This document shows positions 52,650 through 61,512 of a stretch of 64,000 nt of DNA, piece after piece. The position numbers and the translations under genes are program-made. Source of the stretch: Streptococcus sp. F0442 (GTDB lineage Bacteria; Bacillota; Bacilli; Lactobacillales; Streptococcaceae). Position 1 is the first letter of the stretch; each line of letters opens with the position of its first letter. The DNA lies in contig NZ_KB373316.1 of NCBI RefSeq assembly GCF_000314795.2, positions 248,001 through 312,000 of the forward strand. Reading direction: 5' to 3'. The notes below the pieces were generated by a model. The model searched no databases and was not told the DNA's origin. It saw only the letters and a list, made by a program, of their open reading frames with translations.

Positions 52650-53210
52650 ATGCCAAGGAGAGATTTAATTAGAAATATCGTCATTGTCGGTGTACTAGTA
52701 TTAGCACTGATTTTATTGCGAATTTTTGTATTTCATCCATTAACAATTACTGAGAAAATGGCCAATGCTTCTGTAAAAAATGGGGATCTCGTTGTGGCAA
52801 CTAGAAATGCTCAGGTGGATCGCAGTGATTTGGTTTTATACAAGGTTGGTGGAAAAGAATACCTTGGACGTGTCATTGCTAAAGAAGATGATGAAGTTAG
52901 CTATGTGGATGATGTTCTCTATTTGAATGGGCAGGCAACGCCAGAACCTTACTTGAATAACATGCTCAACAAACATCTAGCTGCTCCAACCAGTAATGGC
53001 TATTACACAGATGACTTCTTCTTATCAGAGTTAAAGGGAACCAAGGCTGGCCGGGTACCATCGGATACTTACTTGGTTTTAAATGATAACCGTGGGGACA
53101 CAGAAGACAGTCGGGAGTTTGGGTATATCCATAAAAATCAGATTGAAGGAGTTGTCAATCTTCGTCTCTACCCCCTCAATAAATTTGGTTTTATAAAAGT
53201 TGAAGAATAG
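52650..53210 (+). CDS. Signal peptidase I-like protein lacking the catalytic dyad
   Basis: A 186-aa S26 signal-peptidase-fold protein: one N-terminal membrane anchor (about residues 8-28), then the extracellular domain with box E near residue 143 (LNDNRGDTEDSREFGYI). In the usual SM motif the catalytic Ser is Lys36 (TEKMANAS), and the general-base Lys of the KRV motif is Gly73 (YLGRVIAKEDDEV). So it should not cleave by the Ser-Lys mechanism. This parallels SipA of streptococcal pilus loci, a catalytically degenerate homolog needed for pilus assembly; here it sits downstream of pyk with its own promoter. Confidence 0.87.
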   Translation: MPRRDLIRNIVIVGVLVLALILLRIFVFHPLTITEKMANASVKNGDLVVATRNAQVDRSDLVLYKVGGKEYLGRVIAKEDDEVSYVDDVLYLNGQATPEPYLNNMLNKHLAAPTSNGYYTDDFFLSELKGTKAGRVPSDTYLVLNDNRGDTEDSREFGYIHKNQIEGVVNLRLYPLNKFGFIKVEE

Positions 53211-53227
53211 TCGAAAGGCTATTTTTT
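53206..53227 (+). terminator. Terminator after the signal-peptidase-like gene
   Basis: AATAGTC / GGCTATT with a GAAA loop and T's, starting in the stop codon. Confidence 0.75.
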
Positions 53228-53233
53228 CTTACA

Positions 53234-53270
53234 AAAAAGCTACTGCGGAAAGGAATTGCAGTAGCTTTTT
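53234..53270. terminator. Bidirectional terminator before mntE
   Basis: A 13-bp stem AAAAAGCTACTGC / GCAGTAGCTTTTT with an 11-nt loop, serving the leftward mntE and backing up the rightward transcript. Confidence 0.88.
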
Positions 53271-53297
53271 GTTCTGGTTAAATTGAGGGAGAGGGAT

Positions 53298-54491
53298 CTA
53301 TTTTTCTTGTTTACTAGTGATTTGGTGAAAGACCTTTTGCCAGTGTTCATGGCGACGCCAGAGACTGGTATGAACCTGGTTGTGTAATTCATAGCGAATC
53401 AATTTGGTCTTTTGACTGATGGATTCGATTTCGAAATTCTTAAAGGGAATTTGATGCTCTTCTTGCAAACGAACGAGATCCTCTTTGTGGCTTTCTTGAC
53501 CGAATTCATTAATGAGGGTGAAGTTGTCTGCTAGGAGGGTTGAATATTCCTGCTGAGCCTGCAAGCGTTCTTCATAAGTTTTTAATTTGAGAAGGACATT
53601 GTCCAGGATCTCATCTTCTGGGATAGAACTTGGCTCCACATGCACATCGATGTCAAAGACGCCAAATTTTTCCTTAAGAAGGCGCTCGACCTCTTCGGTA
53701 ATGGCATGACTCTCATAAACAGAGAGGTCTGGATTCATTTCGATGACGACATCTAGGTAAATGTTGCTTCCGTAAGTCCGTCCCCTTTGGGATTTGACCC
53801 GGCTGACTTTGGGCAATTCTAGAATGGCAGCCTTGTATTTATCAAGAAGACTTTCATCAAATCCATCTGAGAGGCTGAAGGAGGATTCGATGAAAATATC
53901 GTAGGCGGTTTTTAGGATAAAGAAGGTGATGACAATGGCCACCAATTGGTCCACAATGGGGTAGTTGAGAGCGCTAGCCCCAATCGCAACAGAGGTTCCT
54001 AAAGAAGTGACCACGTCAGAGAGGTTATCTTTGGCAGCTGCATTGAGGGCCTTGGATTGGGCTTTCTTGGCTAAAGTGCGGTTATGAAGATAGACCGCAA
54101 ACATGACAAGGGCTGACCCAACTCCAACAATGGCTCCTAAAGGATCAATAACAGTTGTTTCCCTGCTGAGAATTTTTTGAACCGTATCTCGTAGGACATC
54201 GAAGCCCACATAAAACATGATGATGGACGTCACCAGGCTAGCTAGATCTTCGATCTTCCAATGACCGAACCGGTGGTCACGGTCAGCTGGCTGGCGGGCT
54301 AAGCGAATGCCAATGAGAAGGGCGACGTTGCTGATAATATCGGATAAGTTATTAAAACCATCAGCGACCAAACTGGAGGAGTGAAGCAGGTGGCCTGTTG
54401 CTAATTTAGCTGCGGAAAGAATCAGGTAGGCGACAATACTGATCAGGGCTCCACGTTCGGCTAGTTTTAAATTACTTTGTGATCGATTCAC
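53298..54491 (-). CDS. mntE: Manganese efflux transporter MntE (cation diffusion facilitator)
   Basis: A 397-aa CDF transporter: about six membrane helices in residues 12-215 with DGFNNLSDI in helix 2 and HRFGHWKIEDLAS after helix 3, then a cytoplasmic metal-binding domain (GSNIYLDVVIEMNPDLSVYE). It closely resembles pneumococcal MntE, which exports Mn2+ and protects from manganese stress. Divergent from pcrA; monocistronic. Confidence 0.9.
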   Translation of the reverse strand: MNRSQSNLKLAERGALISIVAYLILSAAKLATGHLLHSSSLVADGFNNLSDIISNVALLIGIRLARQPADRDHRFGHWKIEDLASLVTSIIMFYVGFDVLRDTVQKILSRETTVIDPLGAIVGVGSALVMFAVYLHNRTLAKKAQSKALNAAAKDNLSDVVTSLGTSVAIGASALNYPIVDQLVAIVITFFILKTAYDIFIESSFSLSDGFDESLLDKYKAAILELPKVSRVKSQRGRTYGSNIYLDVVIEMNPDLSVYESHAITEEVERLLKEKFGVFDIDVHVEPSSIPEDEILDNVLLKLKTYEERLQAQQEYSTLLADNFTLINEFGQESHKEDLVRLQEEHQIPFKNFEIESISQKTKLIRYELHNQVHTSLWRRHEHWQKVFHQITSKQEK

Positions 54492-54651
54492 TTAGACCTC
54501 CTCCAGACTTCTGTAGATTTCCTCCTAAGCGACAAACTTGGATCGTTGTTGATGAGGAAATATTCGTTCTTCTTAAGGCTTTATTATAGCTTTTTTGAGT
54601 ACAAAATTCAAATGATGCCAACTGTTTCCAAAAGGAGAAAGGGCGAAAATG

Positions 54652-54660
54652 TGGTATAAT
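54652..54660 (+). promoter_or_regulatory. pcrA promoter (extended -10)
   Basis: TGGTATAAT; TG-n-TATAAT with no convincing -35, 29 nt upstream of the start. Confidence 0.65.
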
Positions 54661-54689
54661 AGAACGATTGAATGAATGAGGAGTATGAG

Positions 54690-56975
54690 ATGAATCCTTT
54701 ATTGAATGGTATGAATGATCGCCAAGCAGAGGCGGTCCAAACGACAGAAGGTCCCCTCTTGATCATGGCGGGGGCTGGTTCTGGTAAGACACGTGTCTTG
54801 ACCCACCGCATCGCTTACTTGATCGATGAAAAAATGGTCAATCCTTGGAATATTTTGGCCATTACCTTTACCAATAAAGCCGCTCGGGAAATGAAGGAGC
54901 GGGCTTATCAGTTGAATCCAGCCACCCAAGATTGCTTGATTGCCACCTTCCACTCTATGTGTGTGCGCATCCTCCGTCGTGATGCGGATCACATTGGCTA
55001 CAACCGCAACTTCACCATTGTCGACCCGGGTGAGCAACGGACCTTGATGAAGCGGATTTTGAAGTCCTTGAACTTGGATCCTAAAAAATGGAATGAACGG
55101 ACCATCTTGGGGACTATTTCCAATGCCAAAAATGACCTGATCGATGAAGTGGCCTACGTCGCCCAAGCGGGGGATATGTATACCCAGATCGTCGCCAAGT
55201 GTTATGAGGCTTACCAAAAGGAACTCCGTCAGTCAGAAGCAGTGGACTTTGATGATTTGATCATGCTGACACTGCGTCTTTTTGATCAGCATCCAGATGT
55301 GCTGACCTATTACCAGCAGAAGTTTCAATACATCCACGTAGACGAGTATCAAGATACAAACCATGCCCAATACCAATTGGTCAAACTCTTGGCTTCACGT
55401 TTTAAAAATATCTGTGTCGTTGGGGATGCGGACCAGTCTATTTATGGCTGGCGGGGAGCAGATATGCAGAATATCCTGGACTTTGAGAAGGATTATCCTG
55501 ATGCCAAGGTCGTCCTCCTAGAAGAGAATTACCGCTCGACTAAGACGATCTTGCAAGCAGCCAATGATGTCATCAAAAACAATCGTAACCGTCGACCTAA
55601 AAATCTTTGGACTCAAAATGAAAACGGGGAAGAGATTGTCTATTACCGGGCTAATGACGAGCAGGATGAAGCAGTCTTTGTTGCTAAAACCATTGAAGAG
55701 CTCAGTCGCGAAGCTGGCTACAAGCACCGTGATTTTGCTGTTCTCTACCGAACCAATGCCCAGTCACGGACCATTGAAGAAGCGCTGCTCAAGTCCAACA
55801 TTCCCTACACCATGGTGGGAGGCACCAAGTTCTACAGCCGGAAGGAAATTCGGGATGTCATTGCTTATCTGAACTTGATTGCCAACCTCAGTGACAATAT
55901 CAGTTTTGAGCGCATTATCAATGAACCTAAGCGGGGAATCGGGCCAGGTACAGTGGATAAGATTCGCGACTTTGCCCAAATGCAAGAGTCCTCACTCCTG
56001 GATGCTTCAGCCAATATTATGCTCTCTGGCATCAAAGGAAAAGCAGCCCAAGCCATCTGGGACTTTGCCAATCTCATTCTTGATTTGAGAGAAAAATTGG
56101 ACCATCTGACCATTACAGAATTGGTCGAAGAAGTCCTTGATAAGACAGGTTACATGACGGCCCTAACCAATCAGGGAAATTTGGAAAGTCAGGCCCGCAT
56201 CGAGAATATCCAAGAGTTCCTATCTGTTACCAAGAATTTTGATGAAAATGGAGAGACCGTCGAAGACGAATCAGGTGTGGAAACCTTGAGTCGTTTCTTG
56301 AACGATTTGGCTTTGATTGCCGATACAGATGATGGGGCCCAAGAAACTTCAGAAGTCACCTTGATGACCCTTCACGCGGCTAAGGGATTGGAGTTTCCAG
56401 TCGTCTTCTTGATTGGGATGGAAGAAAATGTCTTTCCTCTTAGTCGTGCGGCTGAGGATCCAGATGAGTTGGAAGAAGAGCGTCGCTTGGCTTATGTAGG
56501 GATCACGCGGGCAGAGAAGGTTCTCTTCTTGACCAATGCTAACTCACGTTTGCTCTTTGGACGGACCAGCTACAACCGCCCGACGCGTTTCATCAATGAA
56601 ATTAGCTCGGATTTATTGACCTACCAAGGATTAGCCCGTCCAGTTAATACCAGCTTTAAGGCTTCTTATAGCAATGGAGGCGGAACGACCTTTGGAAAAG
56701 GCATGAGCCTGTCACAAGCCCTTCAAGAGCGCAAGAGACAAGCAGCCCCAAGTGCTCTCACGTCATCAAGCCTCCCCTTTGGCAATAGCAACCGTTCTAG
56801 CGCCAAAGAAAGCGTCGCATGGGCCATTGGCGACATTGCCATTCACAAGAAGTGGGGCGAAGGAACCGTGCTTGAAGTATCTGGTAGTGGTAGTACCCAA
56901 GAACTCAAGATCAACTTCCCAGAAGTGGGTCTCAAAAAACTCTTGGCCAGTGTCGCGCCGATTGAGAAGAAATAA
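54690..56975 (+). CDS. pcrA: ATP-dependent DNA helicase PcrA/UvrD
   Basis: A 761-aa superfamily 1A helicase. Walker A GAGSGKT is at residues 28-34; motif II DEYQDTN near 224; motif [17 protein letters not shown]; motif [19 protein letters not shown] and AYVGITRAE. The C-terminal part ends in an RNA-polymerase-binding-like fold ([14 protein letters not shown]). It unwinds DNA in repair and rolling-circle replication. The start at 54690 follows GAGGAG; an in-frame ATG at 54672 lies within that region. Confidence 0.95.
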   Translation: MNPLLNGMNDRQAEAVQTTEGPLLIMAGAGSGKTRVLTHRIAYLIDEKMVNPWNILAITFTNKAAREMKERAYQLNPATQDCLIATFHSMCVRILRRDADHIGYNRNFTIVDPGEQRTLMKRILKSLNLDPKKWNERTILGTISNAKNDLIDEVAYVAQAGDMYTQIVAKCYEAYQKELRQSEAVDFDDLIMLTLRLFDQHPDVLTYYQQKFQYIHVDEYQDTNHAQYQLVKLLASRFKNICVVGDADQSIYGWRGADMQNILDFEKDYPDAKVVLLEENYRSTKTILQAANDVIKNNRNRRPKNLWTQNENGEEIVYYRANDEQDEAVFVAKTIEELSREAGYKHRDFAVLYRTNAQSRTIEEALLKSNIPYTMVGGTKFYSRKEIRDVIAYLNLIANLSDNISFERIINEPKRGIGPGTVDKIRDFAQMQESSLLDASANIMLSGIKGKAAQAIWDFANLILDLREKLDHLTITELVEEVLDKTGYMTALTNQGNLESQARIENIQEFLSVTKNFDENGETVEDESGVETLSRFLNDLALIADTDDGAQETSEVTLMTLHAAKGLEFPVVFLIGMEENVFPLSRAAEDPDELEEERRLAYVGITRAEKVLFLTNANSRLLFGRTSYNRPTRFINEISSDLLTYQGLARPVNTSFKASYSNGGGTTFGKGMSLSQALQERKRQAAPSALTSSSLPFGNSNRSSAKESVAWAIGDIAIHKKWGEGTVLEVSGSGSTQELKINFPEVGLKKLLASVAPIEKK

Positions 56976-57100
56976 ACTAAAGCCAGTAAGCTAAGTCCAC
57001 TGTTTCAGATTATAAATAAGCAACATCTTTTCAGAAATCTAAAGTTATTACTGAATGAGACTATTGAAAAAAATATTTTGGAACTAGTGCAAAATAGATT

Positions 57101-57238
57101 GAGACTTTTCGCCGTGAGGAAAGCATCAGAAACGCATTAGTTTCTGGTGCTCGGTAGATTTGAGACGAAAGGCTCAAATCTAAGGTATGGAATCCCAAAG
57201 GGAGTCGCTACCGTCCGTCCTCACCTAAGGAAAGTCTC
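57101..57238 (+). ncRNA. Structured RNA with at least five helices, unknown
   Basis: The intergenic stretch holds nested complementarity: P1 57101-57110 / 57229-57238 (10 bp), P2 57114-57120 / 57218-57224 (7 bp), P3 57123-57133 / 57140-57150 (11 bp), P4 57152-57157 / 57208-57213 (6 bp), P5 57158-57164 / 57173-57179 (7 bp) and a small P6 57193-57196 / 57200-57203. A few pairs are G-U. A terminator at 57262 follows and the next gene has its own promoter, so it is more likely a free RNA than a riboswitch. I cannot match it to a named family; orientation is inferred from the terminator. The stretch 56976-57100 shows nothing else. Confidence 0.7.
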
Positions 57239-57261
57239 TATAAAAGAATGAATATTTACTT

Positions 57262-57296
57262 AAAACCAGCAAGCTTCGTTTGTTGGTTTTGATTTT
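57262..57296 (+). terminator. Terminator after the structured RNA
   Basis: AAAACCAGCAA / TTGTTGGTTTT (one G-U) with a 7-nt loop, followed by GATTTT. Confidence 0.78.
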
Positions 57297-57306
57297 ACTG
57301 GTGGCA

Positions 57307-57315
57307 TGATATAAT
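57307..57315 (+). promoter_or_regulatory. Extended -10 promoter of the DUF2130 gene
   Basis: TGATATAAT; TG-n-TATAAT, 28 nt upstream of the start and downstream of the terminator. Confidence 0.65.
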
Positions 57316-57343
57316 ATACTAAGAATAGAGAAAGAGGCAGGCT

Positions 57344-58615
57344 ATGAACGAAATCAAGTGTCCCAACTGTGGGGAAGTCTTTACAGTCAATGAAAGTCAA
57401 TACAGCGAACTCTTGTCACAGGTACGGACAGCAGAGTTTGACAAGGAAATTCATGAGCGAATTCGGCAAGAGTTGGCTTTAGCAGAGCAAAAGGCCCTTA
57501 ATGAGCAGCAAGAGAAGTTAGCAAAGAAGGATCAAGAAATTGCTCAGTTACAAAACCAGATTCAACAGTTTGATACCGAAAAAGAATTGGCCAAAAAAGA
57601 GGTGGAGCAAACGGCTAGCCAAAGCCTACTAGAGAAAGAAAAAGAAGTGCAAGCGCTGGAAAATCAGTTGGCCACCTTGCGCTTGGAGCATGAGAATCAG
57701 CTCCAAAAGACTTTATCTGCACTGGAAAAAGAGCGAGACGAGGTTAAGAATCAGCTAGCCTTGCAAGAAAAGGAAGCAGCACTCGCCCAGACTTCTCTCA
57801 AAGAGCGCTATGAGGTAGAGCTGCGGCAGAAAGACGAGACCATAGAGTTCTACAAGGATTTCAAAGCTAAGCAGTCTACTAAGATGATTGGCGAGAGTTT
57901 GGAACAGCACTGCGAGTATGAGTTTAACAAGAATCGTATGGCTATGTTTCCACGAGCTGAGTTTGGCAAGGACAATGATGCCAGAACTGGCAGCAAGGGT
58001 GACTACATTTACCGTGAGGTGGATGAAAATGGTGTAGAAATCCTCTCTATCATGTTTGAGATGAAAAATGAAGGCGATGAGACAGCGACCAAGAAGAAAA
58101 ACGAGCATTTCTTCAAAGAGCTGGATAAGGACCGGCGGGAGAAAGGTTGCGAGTATGCTATTCTGGTGACACTTCTTGAGGCTGATAGCGAGCTCTACAA
58201 TTCGGGTATTGTCGATGTGTCCTACGTCTATGAGAAGATGTATGTTATCCGGCCTCAGTTCTTCTTGCCCATGATTACCCTCTTGCGCAATGCGGCTCTT
58301 AACTCTCTTAAATACAAGCAAGAACTAGCACTTATCCGTGAGCAAAATATTGACATCACCCACTTTGAAGAAGATCTAGACGCCTTCAAGGTTGCCTTTG
58401 CTAAGAACTACAATTCAGCCTCCGTCAACTTCGGTAAGGCCATCGATGAAATCGACAAAGCCATCAAGCGGATGGAAGAAGTCAAGAAATTCCTCACCAC
58501 ATCAGAAAATCAACTCCGCCTCGCTAATAATAAGTTGGATGATGTATCAGTCAAAAAATTGACCCGCAAAAATCCAACCATGAAAGCTAAATTTGATGCT
58601 CTGAAAGGAGAATAA
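57344..58615 (+). CDS. DUF2130 domain protein
   Basis: A 423-aa cytoplasmic protein. The N-terminus has a single CPNC knuckle (IKCPNCGEVFTVNE), residues about 25-185 are a long Gln/Glu/Lys-rich coiled coil, and the C-terminal half (about 190-400) is DUF2130, a fold related to RmuC/PD-(D/E)XK nucleases (YIYREVDENGVEILSIMFEM, EMKNEGDETATKKKNEHFFK). The role is unknown; DNA handling is possible. The next gene starts 3 nt after the stop. Confidence 0.82.
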   Translation: MNEIKCPNCGEVFTVNESQYSELLSQVRTAEFDKEIHERIRQELALAEQKALNEQQEKLAKKDQEIAQLQNQIQQFDTEKELAKKEVEQTASQSLLEKEKEVQALENQLATLRLEHENQLQKTLSALEKERDEVKNQLALQEKEAALAQTSLKERYEVELRQKDETIEFYKDFKAKQSTKMIGESLEQHCEYEFNKNRMAMFPRAEFGKDNDARTGSKGDYIYREVDENGVEILSIMFEMKNEGDETATKKKNEHFFKELDKDRREKGCEYAILVTLLEADSELYNSGIVDVSYVYEKMYVIRPQFFLPMITLLRNAALNSLKYKQELALIREQNIDITHFEEDLDAFKVAFAKNYNSASVNFGKAIDEIDKAIKRMEEVKKFLTTSENQLRLANNKLDDVSVKKLTRKNPTMKAKFDALKGE

Positions 58616-58618
58616 TCT

Positions 58619-59419
58619 TTGTATTCAGCTAAGAACGCTACCTTGTCCATGAATGGGAAAACCATGGACTATGTGACATTTGGTAAAGGTAAGCAACCAT
58701 TAGTGATCATAGCAGGCTTGGGGGATGGGTTGCAGACGGTTAAAGGAAAGGCCCTGCTCTTTTCCCTCTCTTATCGTCTACTTGCTAAGCACTATAAAAT
58801 CTATGTTTTTTCTCGAATCAATGAGCTGAGACAGGGCTATACGACGCGAGATATGGCAGCAGATGTAGCAGAAGCAATGGAGGCACTAAAACTAGATACC
58901 GCTTATGTTATGGGGATTTCACAAGGTGGAATGATTGCCCAATGGTTGACAGTTGATTTTCCTGAAAAGGTTCAAAAGCTCATCTTAGCCGTGACCACTG
59001 CAAAACCTAGTCAACTTGCTAGAGAACGAATTGAGCATTGGCAAAAACTTAGTCAATCTGGAAATTTTAAGCATCTCATGCTGGATATTGCAAAGCATTC
59101 CTACACGCAAAAGAGTTATCAAAAGTGGCGGTTGCTTTATAATATCATGGGTCGCTTGGGACGAATGAAAGATGAGAAACGAATTGCTATTCAGTCTCAG
59201 TCTTGCCTGGAACATAATAGCCTTGAGGTCTTAAAAGAAATTCAATGTCCGACCTTGGTCCTTGGTGCGCTTGAAGATGATGTGATCGGTGTGAACGACT
59301 CCAAGGAACTGGCAAAAGCGATTTCGGGTTGTCAGCTCCTTATTCTAAAGCATTCTGGGCATGCTCTTTATGAAGATAATAAAGCATTTCAAGAGGCTGT
59401 CTGTGAATTCTTAAACTAA
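58619..59419 (+). CDS. Alpha/beta hydrolase
   Basis: A 266-aa alpha/beta-hydrolase. The nucleophile elbow GISQGG has Ser101, the acid is probably Asp in LEDDVIG, and the His in HSGHALY near the end completes the triad. TTG start 10 nt after AAAGGAG; likely co-transcribed with DUF2130. Substrate unknown. Confidence 0.87.
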   Translation: MYSAKNATLSMNGKTMDYVTFGKGKQPLVIIAGLGDGLQTVKGKALLFSLSYRLLAKHYKIYVFSRINELRQGYTTRDMAADVAEAMEALKLDTAYVMGISQGGMIAQWLTVDFPEKVQKLILAVTTAKPSQLARERIEHWQKLSQSGNFKHLMLDIAKHSYTQKSYQKWRLLYNIMGRLGRMKDEKRIAIQSQSCLEHNSLEVLKEIQCPTLVLGALEDDVIGVNDSKELAKAISGCQLLILKHSGHALYEDNKAFQEAVCEFLN

Positions 59420-59446
59420 AAAAAGCTGGAATTTTCCAGCTTTTTT
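59419..59446. terminator. Terminator between hydrolase and har
   Basis: A perfect 13-bp inverted repeat AAAAAAGCTGGAA / TTCCAGCTTTTTT with a TT centre; works for both converging genes. Confidence 0.92.
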
Positions 59447-59453
59447 ATGTTAG

Positions 59454-60770
59454 TTAAATCGCAAAGAGATCGTTTAGGTTTTCTGCCATGGTTGGGTGGG
59501 TAAAGATTTGTTTTGCGATGTAAGTATAAGGGATCTTGTTGTCCATGGCCATGGTAATTAGGTTGATAAGTTCGCCTGCAGCTTCTCCAAAGAGAGTCGC
59601 TCCAAGAATTTCTTTGGTTTCTGGGTTGACCACGGCTTTGAAGGCCCCTCGGAGGTCTGCGTTGACATGGCCACGAGGCATAGCAGCAACTGGCAATTCT
59701 TTAACAGCGACTGGAAGTCCTTTGTCACGCGCTTCTTGCTCGGTCAAGCCGACTTGGGCAAGTGGAGGAGCAATAAAGAGTGTTGTCGCATAATTGTTAC
59801 GAGTTTCGAGATTGTAGCTACCATCTCCGGTAAGGTAGTTGAAGACGATGCGGAAGTCATCGAGTGACATGTAGGTGAATTGAGGGCCACCATTGACATC
59901 TCCAACTGCAAAGACACCAGGGACGCTGGTTTCCAAATGACGGTTAACTTGGATTGCCCCACGATCAGTGACTTGGATGTCTGTGTTTTCAAGACCAAGT
60001 CCAGCTGTGTTTGGTTTACGTCCTGTTGCGTAGAGAAGGATATCAAACTCGAAGTCTCCCTTATCCGTTACAACGGTTAAGTTGTTTTGGCCATCTTTGA
60101 TTTCTTGGGTATGAACGCCTTGCAAGAATTGAATGCCATCTTCTTCCAGGTAGCCTTTGGCAAGAGCTGCGATGCTTGGCTCGATCCGTGGCAAGAACGT
60201 ATCTGCAGCATCCAATACTGTTACTTGGCTACCCAAGGTATTATAGAGATGAGCAAATTCCAATCCGATAGGTCCTCCACCAAGGACGCCCAGGCGTTTA
60301 GGTAGGTTTTCCAAACGTTGAATACCGGTTGAATCCACTGCAAATTTACTTTCAGCCAATCCTGGGATTGGAAGGATAGTTGGCACAGCACCAGTATTAA
60401 TAATAATGGTTTCTGCTGTCAATTCTTCCTTTTCATCTCCAGCTTGAATTTCGATGACCTTGTTAGACACAAAGCGGGCCGTCGCGTCGATAATGTCTAC
60501 GCCAGTTCCAGCAATGGTTGCGTAGTTCTTGCCATTGAGACGAGTCGTCACTGCATTTTTCTCATTCATGGCTTGCTCAAAATCCAAGCCTTTTTCTGCT
60601 GCAACAATCAAGGTCTTGGTTGGAATACAAGCGATATTGATACAAGTACCACCGTACATAGACTTGCTCTTTTCAATCAGAGCAACTTTTTTTCCTTGGC
60701 TTGATAATTTCGCTGCAAGAGTTTTACCAGCTTTACCAAATCCAATAACAATTACATCATACATTAACAT
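59454..60770 (-). CDS. har: Hypothiocyanous acid reductase-like flavoprotein disulfide reductase
   Basis: A 438-aa class I disulfide reductase. FAD motif GFGKAG is at residues 10-15, the redox pair is C43-C48 in GGTCINIACIPTK, the NADPH motif GGGPIG near 165, and the C-terminal FTHPTMAENL supplies the active-site His. It is close to the pneumococcal enzyme Har and to RclA-type proteins, which reduce hypothiocyanous acid made by host peroxidases; glutathione reductase or lipoamide dehydrogenase are less likely by length and sequence. Leftward, monocistronic; AAGGTG before the start. Confidence 0.8.
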   Translation of the reverse strand: MLMYDVIVIGFGKAGKTLAAKLSSQGKKVALIEKSKSMYGGTCINIACIPTKTLIVAAEKGLDFEQAMNEKNAVTTRLNGKNYATIAGTGVDIIDATARFVSNKVIEIQAGDEKEELTAETIIINTGAVPTILPIPGLAESKFAVDSTGIQRLENLPKRLGVLGGGPIGLEFAHLYNTLGSQVTVLDAADTFLPRIEPSIAALAKGYLEEDGIQFLQGVHTQEIKDGQNNLTVVTDKGDFEFDILLYATGRKPNTAGLGLENTDIQVTDRGAIQVNRHLETSVPGVFAVGDVNGGPQFTYMSLDDFRIVFNYLTGDGSYNLETRNNYATTLFIAPPLAQVGLTEQEARDKGLPVAVKELPVAAMPRGHVNADLRGAFKAVVNPETKEILGATLFGEAAGELINLITMAMDNKIPYTYIAKQIFTHPTMAENLNDLFAI

Positions 60771-60890
60771 ATGTTACACCTTCTTTCGCTTTCTATTGTA
60801 TCAAACCCATTTTAAAAAGTCTGAAATCTGCTACGGGATTTTTTGGGAGATTATCAGGAAGAGGAAACAGGGACAAGAAGTCTCGTTTCA

Positions 60891-60899
60891 TGGTATAAT
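60891..60899 (+). promoter_or_regulatory. Original truB promoter (extended -10)
   Basis: TGGTATAAT (TG-n-TATAAT), directed at the truB 5' fragment and not at the intact gene 1.5 kb away. Confidence 0.6.
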
Positions 60900-60950
60900 A
60901 AAGGGTCGGTGACTAGGGTGATCACACATGAGCTAGAAAGAGCAAATCAG

Positions 60951-61205
60951 ATAGACGGAATTATCAATGTAAAAAAAGAAGCAGGGATGACTTCACATGA
61001 TGTGGTCTTTAAACCGCGAAAAATCCTAGGAACCAAGAAGATCGGTCATGGGGGAACGCTGGATCCTGATGTGGTGGGAGTGCTTCCGATTGCAGTTGGA
61101 AAAGCGATCCAGATGGTCGAATTTATGCAAGATGAAGGCAAAATCTATGAAGGAGAAACCACTTTAGGCTTTTCTACCACGACGGGGGATGCAAGTGGGG
61201 TTTAA
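60951..61205 (+). pseudogene. 5' fragment of truB
   Basis: 84 codons homologous to the start of the intact truB at 62390, including the catalytic [15 protein letters not shown]. The start codon is ATA instead of ATG, and homology stops after DASG where the frame meets a stop. By eye the two copies share roughly three quarters of bases, mostly differing at third positions, so this is not a recent duplicate. A longer open frame from 60843 runs through the promoter and is not coding. Confidence 0.85.
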
Positions 61206-61248
61206 AAGGAGACTTTCAATCTGCCATGTAAAATATGTCCAAATATAA

Positions 61249-61512
61249 TTTGAAAAAAATGGGGGCAGATTAAGAGATTATACATTTTTAATATCAAGCT
61301 TTGAGCTATTAAAAGTTTCCATTTTACCGATCGGGAGTGTTGTTCGGGTGAGAGAAGGTGTGGAGCCTGTCATGATGATAAATTATTGTCCAGATACTAA
61401 AAGCAGAGGCAAAAATGAAACTAGGACCATTTGGATTGGGCTTATCAATAGGGGGGTAAAACATGGAAATACAATTAAAATTACGTGGAAACTCAGAAGG
61501 ATTTATCCTTGA
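61249..61512 (+). pseudogene. Remnant resembling DUF4176
   Basis: An open frame without a start codon encodes SILPIGSVVRVREGVEPVMM and then a degenerate tail; LPIGSVV plus hydrophobic MMI is the hallmark of DUF4176, small proteins found in LXG-toxin/type VII secretion loci. It overlaps the next gene start. The call rests on one motif. Confidence 0.5.

Noticed and set aside
57101..57238. RNase P RNA or 6S RNA
   Set aside because: GTGAGGAAAGC superficially recalls RNase P RNA, but the rest and the size do not fit; 6S RNA is a longer rod with a central bulge.
60843..60950. N-terminal extension of the truB fragment
   Set aside because: It reads through the TGGTATAAT promoter and does not resemble TruB.
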